DNA of 64,000 nucleotides, from assembly GCA_019751755.1 (NCBI GenBank), contig JAIENA010000143.1:1-64000 (forward strand), in the 5' to 3' direction. This DNA comes from Burkholderiaceae bacterium (GTDB lineage Bacteria > Pseudomonadota > Gammaproteobacteria > Burkholderiales > Burkholderiaceae_D). The notes below the pieces were generated by a model. It worked only from the letters and a program-made list of their open reading frames with translations. It was not told where the DNA came from and ran no database searches. This document shows positions 43,474-52,692 of the stretch, piece after piece. A program made the translations under genes and the position numbers. Numbering within the stretch: the first letter of the stretch is position 1; every line of letters begins with the position of its first letter.

Positions 43474-45711
43474 TTAATTACCTTCCAAGAAGCTCTTCAG
43501 CTTGTCGGAACGTGACGGGTGGCGCAGCTTGCGCAGCGCCTTGGCTTCGATCTGGCGGATCCGTTCGCGCGTCACATCGAACTGTTTGCCGACCTCTTCC
43601 AGCGTGTGATCGGTCGACATTTCAATCCCGAAACGCATGCGCAGCACCTTCGCTTCGCGTGGCGTCAGCGAGTCCAGCACATCTTTCACCACGCCGCGCA
43701 TCGAGGCGTGCAGCGCGGCATCGGACGGCGCCAGCGTGTTGTTGTCTTCGATAAAGTCGCCCAGATGGGAATCGTCGTCGTCACCGATCGGCGTTTCCAT
43801 GGAGATCGGTTCTTTCGCGATCTTCATGATCTTGCGGATCTTGTCTTCCGGCATTTCCATCTTGATCGCCAACGTCGCCGGATCGGGCTCGGCGCCGGTT
43901 TCCTGCAAGATCTGACGCGAGATGCGGTTCATCTTGTTGATGGTCTCGATCATGTGCACCGGAATCCGGATGGTGCGCGCCTGGTCGGCGATCGAACGGG
44001 TGATGGCCTGACGGATCCACCACGTGGCGTAGGTCGAGAATTTGTAGCCGCGGCGGTATTCGAATTTGTCCACCGCCTTCATCAAGCCGATATTGCCTTC
44101 CTGGATCAGGTCGAGGAATTGCAAACCACGGTTGGTGTATTTCTTCGCGATGGAAATCACCAAACGCAAGTTCGCTTCCGTCATTTCGCGCTTGGCCTTG
44201 CGCGCCTTCATTTCACCGGCCGCCATCTGACGGTTGATGTTGCGCAAGTCCGGCAGCGGCAGCACGACGCGCGCCTGCAAGTCGATCAGACGCTGCTGCA
44301 ATTCCTTGATGGTCGGGATGTTACGGCCCAGGATCGCGCTGTACGCGTGACCGGCCGCCACTTCGCCATCGACCCATTCCAGGTTGGTTTCATTGCCCGG
44401 GAACACCTTGATGAAGTGGGCGCGCGGCATGCCGCACTTGTTGACGGCCACGTCGAGGATCTGCTTCTCGATGTGACGCACTTCATCGACCTGGCCGCGC
44501 AGCGTGTCACACAGTTTTTCCACGACCTTGGCGGTGAAGCGGATACCCAGCAATTCGTTGGAAATCGCTTCCTGCGCCTTGACGTAGGCTTTCGAGTTGT
44601 AGCCGTCCTTTTCGAAGGCGCGGCGCATCTTGTCGAATTGCTGCGAGATGAGGTCGAATTTTTCCAGCGCCGTGTTCTTCAACTGCTCCAGCTGCTCGGC
44701 CGAATAACCGGCGGCGGCGGCGGCCGGGCTGGCCTCTTCTTCCTCTTCTTCTTCCTCTTCTTCTTCCTCGTCGTCCTCGTCGTCGTCGTCGGACGCGGCG
44801 GCGGCCGGCGCGGGCTGGTCGTCGTTGTCGTCTACCAGGCCATCGACGATTTCATCGATCTTGATTTCATCGTTGCGGATACGGTCGGAGGCAGCAATGA
44901 TTTCCGCGATGGTGACCGGGCAGGCCGAAATCGCCTGGATCATGTCTTTCAAGCCGTCTTCGATGCGCTTGGCGATTTCAATCTCGCCTTCGCGCGTCAG
45001 CAACTCGACCGAACCCATTTCGCGCATGTACATGCGGACCGGATCGGTGGTGCGGCCGAAGTCGGAATCGACGGTCGACAAGGCCGCTTCGGCCGCTGCT
45101 TCCGCTTCATCGTCGCTGGCCACGTTGGCCACGTTATCGGACAGTAACAGGGTTTCCGCATCGGGCGCATGCTCGTAGACGGCAATGCCCATGTCGTTGA
45201 AGGTGCCGATAATGCCTTCGATCGCTTCCGGATCGACGATATTTTCTGGCAGGTGGTCGTTGATTTCGGCGTAGGTCAGGAAACCGCGTTCCTTGCCGAA
45301 CTTGATGAGGGTCTTGAGTTTCTGGCGGCGGCGCTCGAGTTCTTCCTCGCTCGCTTCCGTGTCGGACGAAAACGCGTCCTTCAGCAACGCCTTTTCCTTG
45401 GCCTTGCGATCCTTGGCCTTCGCTTTGTCCACGGCTTTCAGCTCGGCGCGCTCGACCGCGTTCAGTGCGGCGACTTCGTCATTTTCCGGCGTGAATTCCT
45501 TGGGCTTGCGTCCCCGCCGGCCCGGCACCTTCACGGACGGCAAGACATAGCCGGAAGTGTCGATGGCAGCCAGGGCTGCGGCATCCGTGGTCTGGCTGAC
45601 TGCCGGCGGTGCATTGGTACGCACTTCCGATTTGTCGGCCGACTTCGCGGCCTTGGCAGTCACTTTTCTGGGCTTGTCAGCCACTTGGGATTCAGGTTTC
45701 TTTGTTGGCAC
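43474..45711 (-). CDS. rpoD: Primary sigma factor RpoD (sigma-70)
   Basis: The protein has 745 residues from a GTG start (45711). The N-terminal 1.1 region is Lys/Ala-rich. Region 1.2 is [29 protein letters not shown]. The variable spacer then contains an acidic run (about 305-325) with twelve consecutive Glu. The core is fully conserved: 2.3-2.4 ([29 protein letters not shown]) and 4.2 ([30 protein letters not shown]). It directs RNA polymerase to housekeeping promoters. It lies last in the rpsU-yqeY-dnaG-rpoD order, with its own extended -10 promoter candidate upstream at 46064, and a tRNA gene 94 bases downstream. Confidence 0.97.
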   Translation of the reverse strand: MPTKKPESQVADKPRKVTAKAAKSADKSEVRTNAPPAVSQTTDAAALAAIDTSGYVLPSVKVPGRRGRKPKEFTPENDEVAALNAVERAELKAVDKAKAKDRKAKEKALLKDAFSSDTEASEEELERRRQKLKTLIKFGKERGFLTYAEINDHLPENIVDPEAIEGIIGTFNDMGIAVYEHAPDAETLLLSDNVANVASDDEAEAAAEAALSTVDSDFGRTTDPVRMYMREMGSVELLTREGEIEIAKRIEDGLKDMIQAISACPVTIAEIIAASDRIRNDEIKIDEIVDGLVDDNDDQPAPAAAASDDDDEDDEEEEEEEEEEEEASPAAAAAGYSAEQLEQLKNTALEKFDLISQQFDKMRRAFEKDGYNSKAYVKAQEAISNELLGIRFTAKVVEKLCDTLRGQVDEVRHIEKQILDVAVNKCGMPRAHFIKVFPGNETNLEWVDGEVAAGHAYSAILGRNIPTIKELQQRLIDLQARVVLPLPDLRNINRQMAAGEMKARKAKREMTEANLRLVISIAKKYTNRGLQFLDLIQEGNIGLMKAVDKFEYRRGYKFSTYATWWIRQAITRSIADQARTIRIPVHMIETINKMNRISRQILQETGAEPDPATLAIKMEMPEDKIRKIMKIAKEPISMETPIGDDDDSHLGDFIEDNNTLAPSDAALHASMRGVVKDVLDSLTPREAKVLRMRFGIEMSTDHTLEEVGKQFDVTRERIRQIEAKALRKLRHPSRSDKLKSFLEGN

Positions 45712-46141
45712 AGGCGCTTTCGATTACACAACGACTTGCTTTACGGGTTAGGATAAAGTTCTTGCAACAATGCTACTACTTATACCTTCCAGCTCCTAAC
45801 CGTGCTGAGCACAGCAGGAATCACTACCCCATGATCTCAACCCTAGATCATAGTTGGCAGAAATTCTACTGTATGACAGCGCTTGGGGGCTAGAGCCGAC
45901 AGGCACAGGAACTGGCGCTGTGACGACCGCACCATCCATGCCCAACGTCGTGGCCCTGGCCGCCGGCTACCTACCTGCTGCGCCGATCAAGAGCCTAACT
46001 TACTGAAATCAAACCAAATTTTGCCTAAACAAAGCTAAGCGAAAAGTCAACACTTAGCGTTTTATTATAGCACGCCACTTTACAAATTCCAGAGGGAACG
46101 CCCCGGGTTTCCCCTATACACGGCATACTATAATGATCCCT
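45712..46141. other. Intergenic region between dnaG and rpoD
   Basis: No gene is supported in these 430 bases. The region holds an extended -10 element for rpoD on the minus strand (46064-46072) and otherwise a long AT-mixed leader of about 340 bases before the GTG start of rpoD. A long leader suggests added control of sigma-70 synthesis, but I see no convincing riboswitch or strong hairpin. Confidence 0.6.
46064..46072 (-). promoter_or_regulatory. Extended -10 promoter candidate for rpoD
   Basis: On the minus strand the sequence reads TGCTATAAT, a perfect TATAAT with the TGN extension. No good -35 is present at standard spacing, which is tolerable for an extended -10 promoter. It would give rpoD a transcript independent of dnaG. 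Confidence 0.5.
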
Positions 46142-47941
46142 TTAGCGCCCCATCAAAGCCACCTCCGCTTCCCGGCGCAACTGGTCTTGCAGGGCCGAGA
46201 TTTCACGGAAACGGTCACTGATCTCCGCCGCCGACTTCCCGCTTGTAAACAACTGATCCAATTCCGCCTTCAGCGCATCGAGCTTGATCTGGCGGATGGC
46301 GCTGGCCACATATTGTTTTACAGCGTCAAATTCCGATTCCGCGCTTTCCGACGAGATTTCCGTGATGATCGCGTCGTACTCATTGCCCTGCTCCTTCAAA
46401 TGCATGGCCAGTGACGCGAAGTTGCCTTGCGGCCCCAGTGCCTGCGCCGCCGACACCAGTTGACGCAGCCGCTCCGCCTGCTCCGGGCCGAAGCTGTCAA
46501 ATGCCGCCAGGCCCGAATCATCGATGTCCAGCGCCAGCGCCGGATGCGCCACCAGGTGCCGCACAATCTGCAATTCCAGGCCCACCGGCTCCGGCCGTGA
46601 CGACCGTGGCGGCGCGCGCCGCACCGCCGCCACCGGCTTGCTCAATTCGCACAGCGCCTCGATCTCGCCTGGGCTGCTCTGCGTCATGGCGGCCAAGCCG
46701 CGCACGATCTGCAACCGCAACGCCGACGGCGCCATCGCCTGCAGCATCGGTTTGGCGTCAAATTGCACGCGCGCGCGCCCTTCCGGCGCACTCAAATCAA
46801 AGTCCGCCGCCACTTCCCGCAACAAAAACTGCGACAGCGGCATGGCTTCGTGAACTTGCTGCTCAAAGGCGGCCGTGCCGTTTTCACGGATATAGCTGTC
46901 CGGGTCGTGCTCGGCTGGCAGGAACAGGAATTTGATGGTCTTGTTGTCCGACACATGGGGCAGGCACGCTTCCAGCGCACGCCGCGCGGCGCGGCGACCG
47001 GCCTTGTCACCGTCGAAACTGAAGATCACATTGTCTGTTTGACGCAACAGCTTTTGCACGTGGGTGGTGGTGCAGGCGGTACCCAGGGTTGCCACCGCTT
47101 GCGGGAACCCCATCTGGGCCAGCGCCACCACATCCATATAGCCTTCCGTCACCAGCACATAACCCGCATCGCGAATCGCCTGCCGGGCCTCGAACAATCC
47201 ATACAGCTCATGGCCTTTGGAAAATAAGGGCGTCTCGGGGGAATTCAAGTACTTGGGCTCGCCTTGCTCCATGATGCGGCCGCCAAAGGCGATCACTTGC
47301 CCCTTGGTATTGCGGATCGGGAACATCACGCGTTCGCGGAAGCGGTCATAGCGCTTGTTGCGGTTGCCTTCCTCATCGACCTTGTCGATGACGAGGCCGG
47401 CCTCGACCAGCGCTGGCGCGTCGTAGTCGCGGAATACGCTGCGCAAGTTATCCCAGCCACCCGGCGCATAGCCGAGGGCAAAACGGGCCGCGATTTCCCC
47501 CGTCAAGCCGCGCCCCTTGAGGTAGCCGATCGCGGCTGGCGCCTGGCGCAACTGCAACTTGTAGTAGTCGGCGGCCTGGGTCATCGCATCGGACAGGGCC
47601 ATGCTTTGCGCCTGTATTTGTGCGCGCTGTGCGGGCGGAATGCGGTCATCCTGCTCCGGCACCACCATGCCCACACCTTGCGCCAGGTCTTTGACGGCAT
47701 CGACAAAGCCCATGCCGGAATATTCGATCAGGAAGCCGATCGATGTGCCATGGGCGCCGCAACCGAAGCAGTGATAAAACTGCTTGGTGGGACTGACGGT
47801 GAAGCTGGGGGATTTTTCGCTGTGGAAGGGGCACAGGCCCATGTAATTGGCGCCGCCCTTTTTCAACTGGACGTAACGGCCGACCACGTCAACGATATCA
47901 ACGCGGTTGAGCAGATCGGAAATGAAAGATTGAGGGATCAT
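46142..47941 (-). CDS. dnaG: DNA primase DnaG
   Basis: The 599-residue protein starts with MIPQSFISDLLNRVDIVDVVGRYVQLKKGG, as DnaG proteins do. The CHC2 zinc site is intact (CPFHSEKSPSFTVSPTKQFYHCFGCGAHG). The RNA polymerase core and TOPRIM region include YVLVTEGYMDVVALAQMG and FSFDGDKAGRRAARRA with the catalytic acids. The C-terminal helical domain (about 455-599) would bind the DnaB helicase. It makes RNA primers at the replication fork. It lies between yqeY and rpoD, the usual order in this class. Confidence 0.96.
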   Translation of the reverse strand: MIPQSFISDLLNRVDIVDVVGRYVQLKKGGANYMGLCPFHSEKSPSFTVSPTKQFYHCFGCGAHGTSIGFLIEYSGMGFVDAVKDLAQGVGMVVPEQDDRIPPAQRAQIQAQSMALSDAMTQAADYYKLQLRQAPAAIGYLKGRGLTGEIAARFALGYAPGGWDNLRSVFRDYDAPALVEAGLVIDKVDEEGNRNKRYDRFRERVMFPIRNTKGQVIAFGGRIMEQGEPKYLNSPETPLFSKGHELYGLFEARQAIRDAGYVLVTEGYMDVVALAQMGFPQAVATLGTACTTTHVQKLLRQTDNVIFSFDGDKAGRRAARRALEACLPHVSDNKTIKFLFLPAEHDPDSYIRENGTAAFEQQVHEAMPLSQFLLREVAADFDLSAPEGRARVQFDAKPMLQAMAPSALRLQIVRGLAAMTQSSPGEIEALCELSKPVAAVRRAPPRSSRPEPVGLELQIVRHLVAHPALALDIDDSGLAAFDSFGPEQAERLRQLVSAAQALGPQGNFASLAMHLKEQGNEYDAIITEISSESAESEFDAVKQYVASAIRQIKLDALKAELDQLFTSGKSAAEISDRFREISALQDQLRREAEVALMGR

Positions 47942-48079
47942 CGGCGATCGGTCTGCCTAAAACAAGTTTTGCGCGCGATGTGGCGGCGCACACAGGACGG
48001 ATCACGATCCGCCCCACCTCCTGCGGCACGTGGCTGGCGGCACGCGGCGCTGGCGCCGGCGTGACCGCCCTAGCCGGCA

Positions 48080-48529
48080 TTACGCCGGCGTCAGCGCCTT
48101 TTTCACCAGCGCGGACACCACGGTCATATCGGCACGGCCAGCGAGCTTCGGCTTGACGATGGCCATGACTTTACCCATGTCCTGGGGACCGGCCGCGCCG
48201 GAGGCCGCTACGGCAGCGGCCACTTCCGCCGCCACTTCGTCGTCGGACAGGCCGGCCGGCATATACGCCACCAGCACCGCCAGTTCGGCTTTTTCAATGT
48301 CCGCCAGGTCGGCACGGCCGCCGGCTTCGAATTGGGTGATCGAATCCTTGCGCTGCTTGAGCATTTTTTCCACGATGGCAACGACCTGGGTATCGTTCAG
48401 CTCGATCTGCTCATCGACTTCCTTGCGCTTGATTTCCGCCAGCAGCAGGCGAATGGTGCCCAGCTTGCCCGCTTCCTTGGCGCGCATCGCGGCTTTCATG
48501 TCATCGGAGATCTGTGTTTTCAAAGTCAT
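48080..48529 (-). CDS. yqeY: GatB/YqeY-domain protein
   Basis: The protein has 149 residues from ATG 48529, preceded by GGATACCGAC; a longer frame to 48559 is less likely. The sequence (MTLKTQISDDMKAAMRAKE ... IRLLLAEIKRKEVDE) and the C-terminal MGKVMAIVKPKLAGRADMTVVSALVKKAL are typical of YqeY. The fold is related to the tRNA-binding tail of the GatB amidotransferase subunit; its own role is not firmly known. Its place between rpsU and dnaG is conserved in betaproteobacteria. Confidence 0.93.
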   Translation of the reverse strand: MTLKTQISDDMKAAMRAKEAGKLGTIRLLLAEIKRKEVDEQIELNDTQVVAIVEKMLKQRKDSITQFEAGGRADLADIEKAELAVLVAYMPAGLSDDEVAAEVAAAVAASGAAGPQDMGKVMAIVKPKLAGRADMTVVSALVKKALTPA

Positions 48530-48560
48530 GTCGGTATCCTGAAAAAAGCGCTGGAACAAC

Positions 48561-48602
48561 GCGCAAAAAACGAAAACCCGCTGCGGAACAAACCGGAGCG
48601 GG
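48561..48602 (-). terminator. Terminator-like hairpin between rpsU and yqeY
   Basis: CCCGCT (48577-48582) pairs with AGCGGG (48597-48602), extended by GCGG/CCG. On the minus strand it is followed by UUUUCGUUUUUU. It may attenuate transcription past rpsU so that S21 is made in excess over YqeY, DnaG and RpoD. Confidence 0.6.
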
Positions 48603-48667
48603 CATTCAACTGCACAGGTGAGCCCGCGGCGCTACGCCGTACTGCCGGGCCATCCTGAATGGCAGAA

Positions 48668-48880
48668 TTAGTACAGTTTCTTAGGCAGTTGCTGGCTGCG
48701 GATGCGCTTGTAGTGGCGCTTCACTGCAGCTGCCAGCTTGCGCTTGCGCTCAGCCGTTGGCTTTTCGTAGAACTCGCGAGCGCGCAGTTCGGTCAGCAGG
48801 CCGGTTTTTTCGATGGTGCGTTTGAAGCGACGCATTGCGACTTCGAACGGCTCGTTTTCTTTGAGGCGAATGGTGGTCAT
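48668..48880 (-). CDS. rpsU: 30S ribosomal protein S21
   Basis: The protein has 70 residues from ATG 48880 ([29 protein letters not shown]), the start used by family members; an upstream in-frame start adds only four residues. The basic helical body ([38 protein letters not shown]) is complete. S21 sits near the anti-Shine-Dalgarno end of 16S RNA and helps initiation. It is the first gene of the block leading to dnaG and rpoD. Confidence 0.96.
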   Translation of the reverse strand: MTTIRLKENEPFEVAMRRFKRTIEKTGLLTELRAREFYEKPTAERKRKLAAAVKRHYKRIRSQQLPKKLY

Positions 48881-49071
48881 GTAAAAATTCAAACCGTTAG
48901 ATTTAGGAAGAAGGAGATAGTAGCAGCTTTTGGCCCAATTGGGAAGAGCTTTGGACGCCGAACCGGCTCAGCAGGCCAGTTTCGTAGTGAAACTGTCTGT
49001 TTTGAGCAATCTTTTCGTCCTGCCAATATCGGTTCCCGGCCTATTGTTACTCAACCGGGATTGCGAGTATA

Positions 49072-50286
49072 TCAGACCACCTGCCCGGCTGCCACTCCGG
49101 AAGCCCAGGCCCACTGGAAGTTGTAGCCTCCCAGCCACCCGGTAACATCGACCGTTTCACCAATGAAATACAGCCCCGGCACCTTGTTCGCCATCATGGT
49201 CTGCTGCGACAACTCCCGGGTATCAACGCCGCCGCGCGTGACTTCCGCCTTGCGGTAGCCTTCGGAACCGTTGGGCGTGATGGTCCACTGGTTCAGCAAC
49301 TGGCCAAGCTTGCGCAATTGCGCATCCTGCATATCGGCCAAGCGGACGTCGCCATTAAAACTGTGCGCCAGCAGCAAGCCGTCGACCAGACGCGCCGGCA
49401 GCCATTGCGACAGCACGTTGCCCAGTTGTTTTTTGCTCGATTGCTTGGCCTCGATCAATGCCTGCACCACATCCATTTCCGGCAACAGGTTGATGGTGAT
49501 CGGGTTGCCCGCTTGCCAGAAGGACGAGATTTGCAGGATCGCCGGACCGGACAAACCACGGTGCGTGAACAGCAAATCTTCGCGGAAACGCGCGCCGTCG
49601 GCATTGCGGCCTTTGAGCGACCCCGTTGCCACGTCCACTTCCAGCGAAATCCCGGCCAGCGGCACGAACGGCGCCCATTCCTGCGCATCAAAGGTCAGCG
49701 GCACCAGCGCGGGGCGGGTCTCCACCAGTTGCAGGCCGAACTGCTTGGCAATCCGGTAGCCGAAATCGGTGGCGCCGATTTTCGGGATCGACAGGCCGCC
49801 GGTGGCAATCACCACGCTGTGCACATGGACCACGCCGGTATCGGTCGAGACGATAAAACCGCCGTCGTCCGGCGCGCCCGGCTCGATGCTGTCGACCTTG
49901 GCGGGCATGCGCCAATGCACATTACCGGCCGCGCATTCGGCTTTCAGCATGTTGATGATGTCGTCGGCCGAGTTATCGCAGAACAACTGGCCTTTGTGCT
50001 TTTCGTGGTGGGCGATGCGGTACTTTTTCACCAGCGCGAGGAAATCCTGCGGCGTGAAGCGCGACAGGGCGCTTTTGCAGAAATGCGGGTTTTGCGACAA
50101 AAAATTCGCCGGGGCCGTATTAACATTGGTGAAATTGCAACGCCCACCACCGGAAATACGGATTTTCTCGGCCAGCTTGTCGGCATGGTCGATCAACACC
50201 ACGCGCCGCCCGCGCTTGCCCGCTTCGGCCGCACACATCATGCCTGCCGCTCCCGCGCCAATTACTGCCACATCAAACTGCTTCAT
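49072..50286 (-). CDS. HI0933/BaiN-family FAD-dependent oxidoreductase
   Basis: The 404-residue protein has an N-terminal dinucleotide fold (VIGAGAAGMMCAAEAGKRGRRVVLID) followed at once by the family hallmark AEKIRISGGGRCNFTN. The C-terminal FAD motif is GLYFIGETVDVTGWLGGYNFQWAWASG. Its length is normal. The family includes flavoproteins of unknown substrate and the bile-acid reductase BaiN; in soil and water bacteria the reaction is unknown. It is transcribed in the same direction as rpsU, with about 190 bases between them. Confidence 0.88.
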   Translation of the reverse strand: MKQFDVAVIGAGAAGMMCAAEAGKRGRRVVLIDHADKLAEKIRISGGGRCNFTNVNTAPANFLSQNPHFCKSALSRFTPQDFLALVKKYRIAHHEKHKGQLFCDNSADDIINMLKAECAAGNVHWRMPAKVDSIEPGAPDDGGFIVSTDTGVVHVHSVVIATGGLSIPKIGATDFGYRIAKQFGLQLVETRPALVPLTFDAQEWAPFVPLAGISLEVDVATGSLKGRNADGARFREDLLFTHRGLSGPAILQISSFWQAGNPITINLLPEMDVVQALIEAKQSSKKQLGNVLSQWLPARLVDGLLLAHSFNGDVRLADMQDAQLRKLGQLLNQWTITPNGSEGYRKAEVTRGGVDTRELSQQTMMANKVPGLYFIGETVDVTGWLGGYNFQWAWASGVAAGQVV

Positions 50287-50377
50287 ATGCGCCCCGGACC
50301 ATAAAACCTACCATTGTAAGCCCGCCCCCGGATTTGCCCGACTTTTTGCCGGAATATAAGAGACTACTCGACATTAC

Positions 50378-50423
50378 GGTGCCTGGCCCCTTTTGAACGA
50401 TCGTGCTTTTGGGGCCAGGCACC
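50378..50423. repeat. 13-bp perfect inverted repeat
   Basis: GGTGCCTGGCCCC (50378-50390) and GGGGCCAGGCACC (50411-50423) are exact inverse copies around a 20-base spacer that itself contains the palindrome ACGATCGT. It could form a strong hairpin after ybiB on the minus strand or be a member of a dispersed repeat family. Confidence 0.7.
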
Positions 50424-50431
50424 ATATTGTC

Positions 50432-50466
50432 GATTAGATTAGATTAGATTAGATTAGATTAGATTA
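50432..50466. repeat. Seven tandem copies of GATTA
   Basis: The 35 bases are an exact GATTA repeat, seven units. The minus-strand stop codon of ybiB (TAA) lies inside the right-hand end, so the repeat supplies the last codon and the stop of that gene. A perfect pentamer run of this kind can change length by slippage. Confidence 0.95.
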
Positions 50467-51427
50467 CAGGGTACAGGGCGCGGGCGGCTTTCACACACTG
50501 CGCCACCTGTTCGGCAATCGACGCCGGCACCGGGACCTCGCCACGCAGCACGGAAGCGATCCACGCCGCCGTGGCGGTGGCGCTTTTGTCGTCCGGCAGC
50601 ACCACGTCTTCTTCCGCTTCCTGTGCCTTTTCCACCAGCACCGTGCGTTGATGGTGGTGGAACCAGTCGATCTTTTGCCCCTTGTTGGCATTGGCCACCG
50701 TCTCACCTTCCGTGCCGCGCATCAGGAAGGCGTCGCCGCGCGCCGGGTCCACCGCGGTGGTGAAGTACTCGCCCAGCATCTCCAGGTATTCCGGGTGGGT
50801 ATACGACACCAGCCGCAATGCCGGCCCCGCGAACGGCTGCATGATTTTCACCAGCGTGTGGGTCGAGTTGCGCACGCCCAGCCGGCGCCGCAGCGACAGC
50901 ATGTAGGCCAGCTTCGGCGCCAGCGCGTCGATGGTGATGAAGGCCGGCTTGCCCTCGGCCAGCAACGCCTCCGCCTCGGCATGGTTGCCGGCCGGCGCAA
51001 TACCCAGTTCCGCCAGCACTTCGGCCGTCGCCACACGGCCCAGGTCGTGTGGCACGCCATGCACCAGCACCGGCACGCCTTCGCGCGCCAGCAGCAGCGC
51101 CAGCAGCGCCGTCAGGTTGGCCATCTTGCGGGCGCCGTTATAGCTGGGGATAATCACCGGCGCACAGGCGCCGAGCGGTGCGCGCAAGGGCGTAAAGGAC
51201 GCTTCGGCCGCATCGAGGAAACCGGCGATTTCGTCGACGGTTTCGCCCTTGATGCGCATCGACAGCAAAATACCGCCCAATTCCAGATCGCTGACACGGC
51301 CATCGAGCATGGCGGCGTACAGGTCGCGGGCGTCACTGCGCGCCATGCTGCGCGCGCCTTTCTTGCCACGGCCGATCTCTTTGATGAGATGGGCGGCGGC
51401 GTACGGATTCGGGTGTGGTGTCGTCAT
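50459..51427 (-). CDS. ybiB: YbiB-type nucleic-acid-binding protein (TrpD2 family)
   Basis: The 322-residue protein has the fold of anthranilate phosphoribosyltransferase: an N-terminal helical domain (SDLELGGILLSMRIKGETVDEIAGFL) and an alpha/beta part (VIIPSYNGARKMANLTALLALLLAREGVPVLVHG). The phosphoribosyl-diphosphate-binding GTG loop of true TrpD is replaced by PSYNGARK, as in YbiB/TrpD2 proteins, which bind nucleic acid rather than make tryptophan. E. coli ybiB is linked to the SOS response; no LexA box is seen here. It is divergent from aroG. Its last codon and stop come from the GATTA repeat. Confidence 0.85.
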   Translation of the reverse strand: MTTPHPNPYAAAHLIKEIGRGKKGARSMARSDARDLYAAMLDGRVSDLELGGILLSMRIKGETVDEIAGFLDAAEASFTPLRAPLGACAPVIIPSYNGARKMANLTALLALLLAREGVPVLVHGVPHDLGRVATAEVLAELGIAPAGNHAEAEALLAEGKPAFITIDALAPKLAYMLSLRRRLGVRNSTHTLVKIMQPFAGPALRLVSYTHPEYLEMLGEYFTTAVDPARGDAFLMRGTEGETVANANKGQKIDWFHHHQRTVLVEKAQEAEEDVVLPDDKSATATAAWIASVLRGEVPVPASIAEQVAQCVKAARALYPVI

Positions 51428-51534
51428 GGGCGCAAGCTTACTACATCAAGCGCAGCCGCAACGGGCAGAGCCGCGTCAATTCAGCTACACTTCTCCGTTC
51501 CCTTATGAAAAGCAAAGAGTTGTCCGAGAGAATT

Positions 51535-52593
51535 ATGATTTCGCCAGATATCGAAAACATCAACGTTACCCACTTCGCGCCGATGCCGACCCCGGCCGAA
51601 CTGCACGCCAAGCTGCCGCTGACCGATGCCGCATCGGACACCGTGATGAAAGGCCGCGCCGACCTGCGCAATATCCTCGACCGCAAGGACAAGCGCCTGT
51701 TCGTGGTGGTGGGTCCATGCTCGATCCACGATCCGGAAGCCGGCCTCGACTATGCGCGCCGTCTGAAGGCGCTGCAGGCGGAAGTCGCCGATACCATGCT
51801 GCTGGTAATGCGCGTGTATTTCGAAAAGCCGCGCACCACCACCGGCTGGAAAGGCTACATCAACGATCCGTTCATGGATGACTCGTTCCGCGTCGACGCC
51901 GGCATGGAAAAAGCGCGCCGCTTCCTGCTCGACGTGTGCGAACTGGGCTTGCCGACCGCGACCGAAGCGCTGGACCCGATTTCCCCGCAATACCTGGGCG
52001 ACCTGATCGCCTGGACCGCGATCGGCGCCCGCACCACGGAGTCGCAGACGCACCGTGAAATGTCGTCCGGCCTGTCGACCCCGGTCGGCTTCAAGAACGG
52101 CACCGACGGCGACATCAGCATCGCCATCAACGCCATCCTGTCGGCCGCCAATCCGCACGCCTTCCTCGGCATTAACGGCGCAGGCAATGTCTCCATCGTG
52201 CGCACCCGTGGCAACGCCTATGGCCACGTGGTGCTGCGCGGCGGCGACGGCCGTCCGAATTACGACTCCGTGTCGGTGGCGATTGCCGCCCAGGCGCTGG
52301 AAAAAGCCAAGTTGCCGGCCAACGTCGTGGTCGACTGCTCGCACGCCAACAGCTACAAGAAACCGGAATTGCAGCCGCTGGTGATGGCCGACGTGGTCAA
52401 CCAGATCACGCATGGCAACCAGTCCGTGGTCGGTGTGATGATTGAGTCGAACATCGTCGGCGGTAACCAGAAAATCCCGCAAAACCTGGCCGAACTGAAA
52501 TACGGCTGCTCCGTCACCGACGGCTGCATCGACTGGGACACCACCGCCGACATGCTGCGCGCGGCGCACAAGGAATTGCTGGCGCGTCCGTAA
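51535..52593 (+). CDS. aroG: 3-deoxy-7-phosphoheptulonate synthase (class I)
   Basis: The protein has 352 residues from ATG 51535 (MISPDIENINVTHFAPMPTPAEL), close to E. coli AroG in length; the frame is open further upstream without support. Family motifs include VVVGPCSIHDPEAGLDYARRL, the EKPRTTTGWKGYINDP substrate loop, GARTTESQTHREMSSGLS, GFKNGTDG and VDCSHANS. It joins phosphoenolpyruvate and erythrose 4-phosphate, the first step of the shikimate pathway. Which aromatic amino acid inhibits it cannot be told here. A GC-rich terminator follows. Confidence 0.95.
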   Translation: MISPDIENINVTHFAPMPTPAELHAKLPLTDAASDTVMKGRADLRNILDRKDKRLFVVVGPCSIHDPEAGLDYARRLKALQAEVADTMLLVMRVYFEKPRTTTGWKGYINDPFMDDSFRVDAGMEKARRFLLDVCELGLPTATEALDPISPQYLGDLIAWTAIGARTTESQTHREMSSGLSTPVGFKNGTDGDISIAINAILSAANPHAFLGINGAGNVSIVRTRGNAYGHVVLRGGDGRPNYDSVSVAIAAQALEKAKLPANVVVDCSHANSYKKPELQPLVMADVVNQITHGNQSVVGVMIESNIVGGNQKIPQNLAELKYGCSVTDGCIDWDTTADMLRAAHKELLARP

Positions 52594-52613
52594 TTCCCGG
52601 CGTATTCCCGTCA

Positions 52614-52650
52614 CGGGCGGCCCGGCGCGCAAGCGCTGGGCCGCCCGTTT
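52614..52650 (+). terminator. Terminator after aroG
   Basis: CGGGCGGCCCGGCGC (52614-52628) pairs with 52633-52647 with one G-T pair, loop GCAA, then TTT. It lies 20 bases past the aroG stop. Confidence 0.75.
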
Positions 52651-52692
52651 CCATTACAATGATGGATTGCCCTTTCACTTTATGACTGCCCC

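Noticed and set aside
46129-46134. TATAAT on the plus strand at the 3' end of dnaG
   Set aside because: It points antisense into dnaG, has no -35 and no gene follows on the plus strand.
50432-50466. GATTA array as CRISPR repeat or origin iteron
   Set aside because: Units are contiguous pentamers without spacers, and no replication gene or DnaA-box cluster is adjacent.
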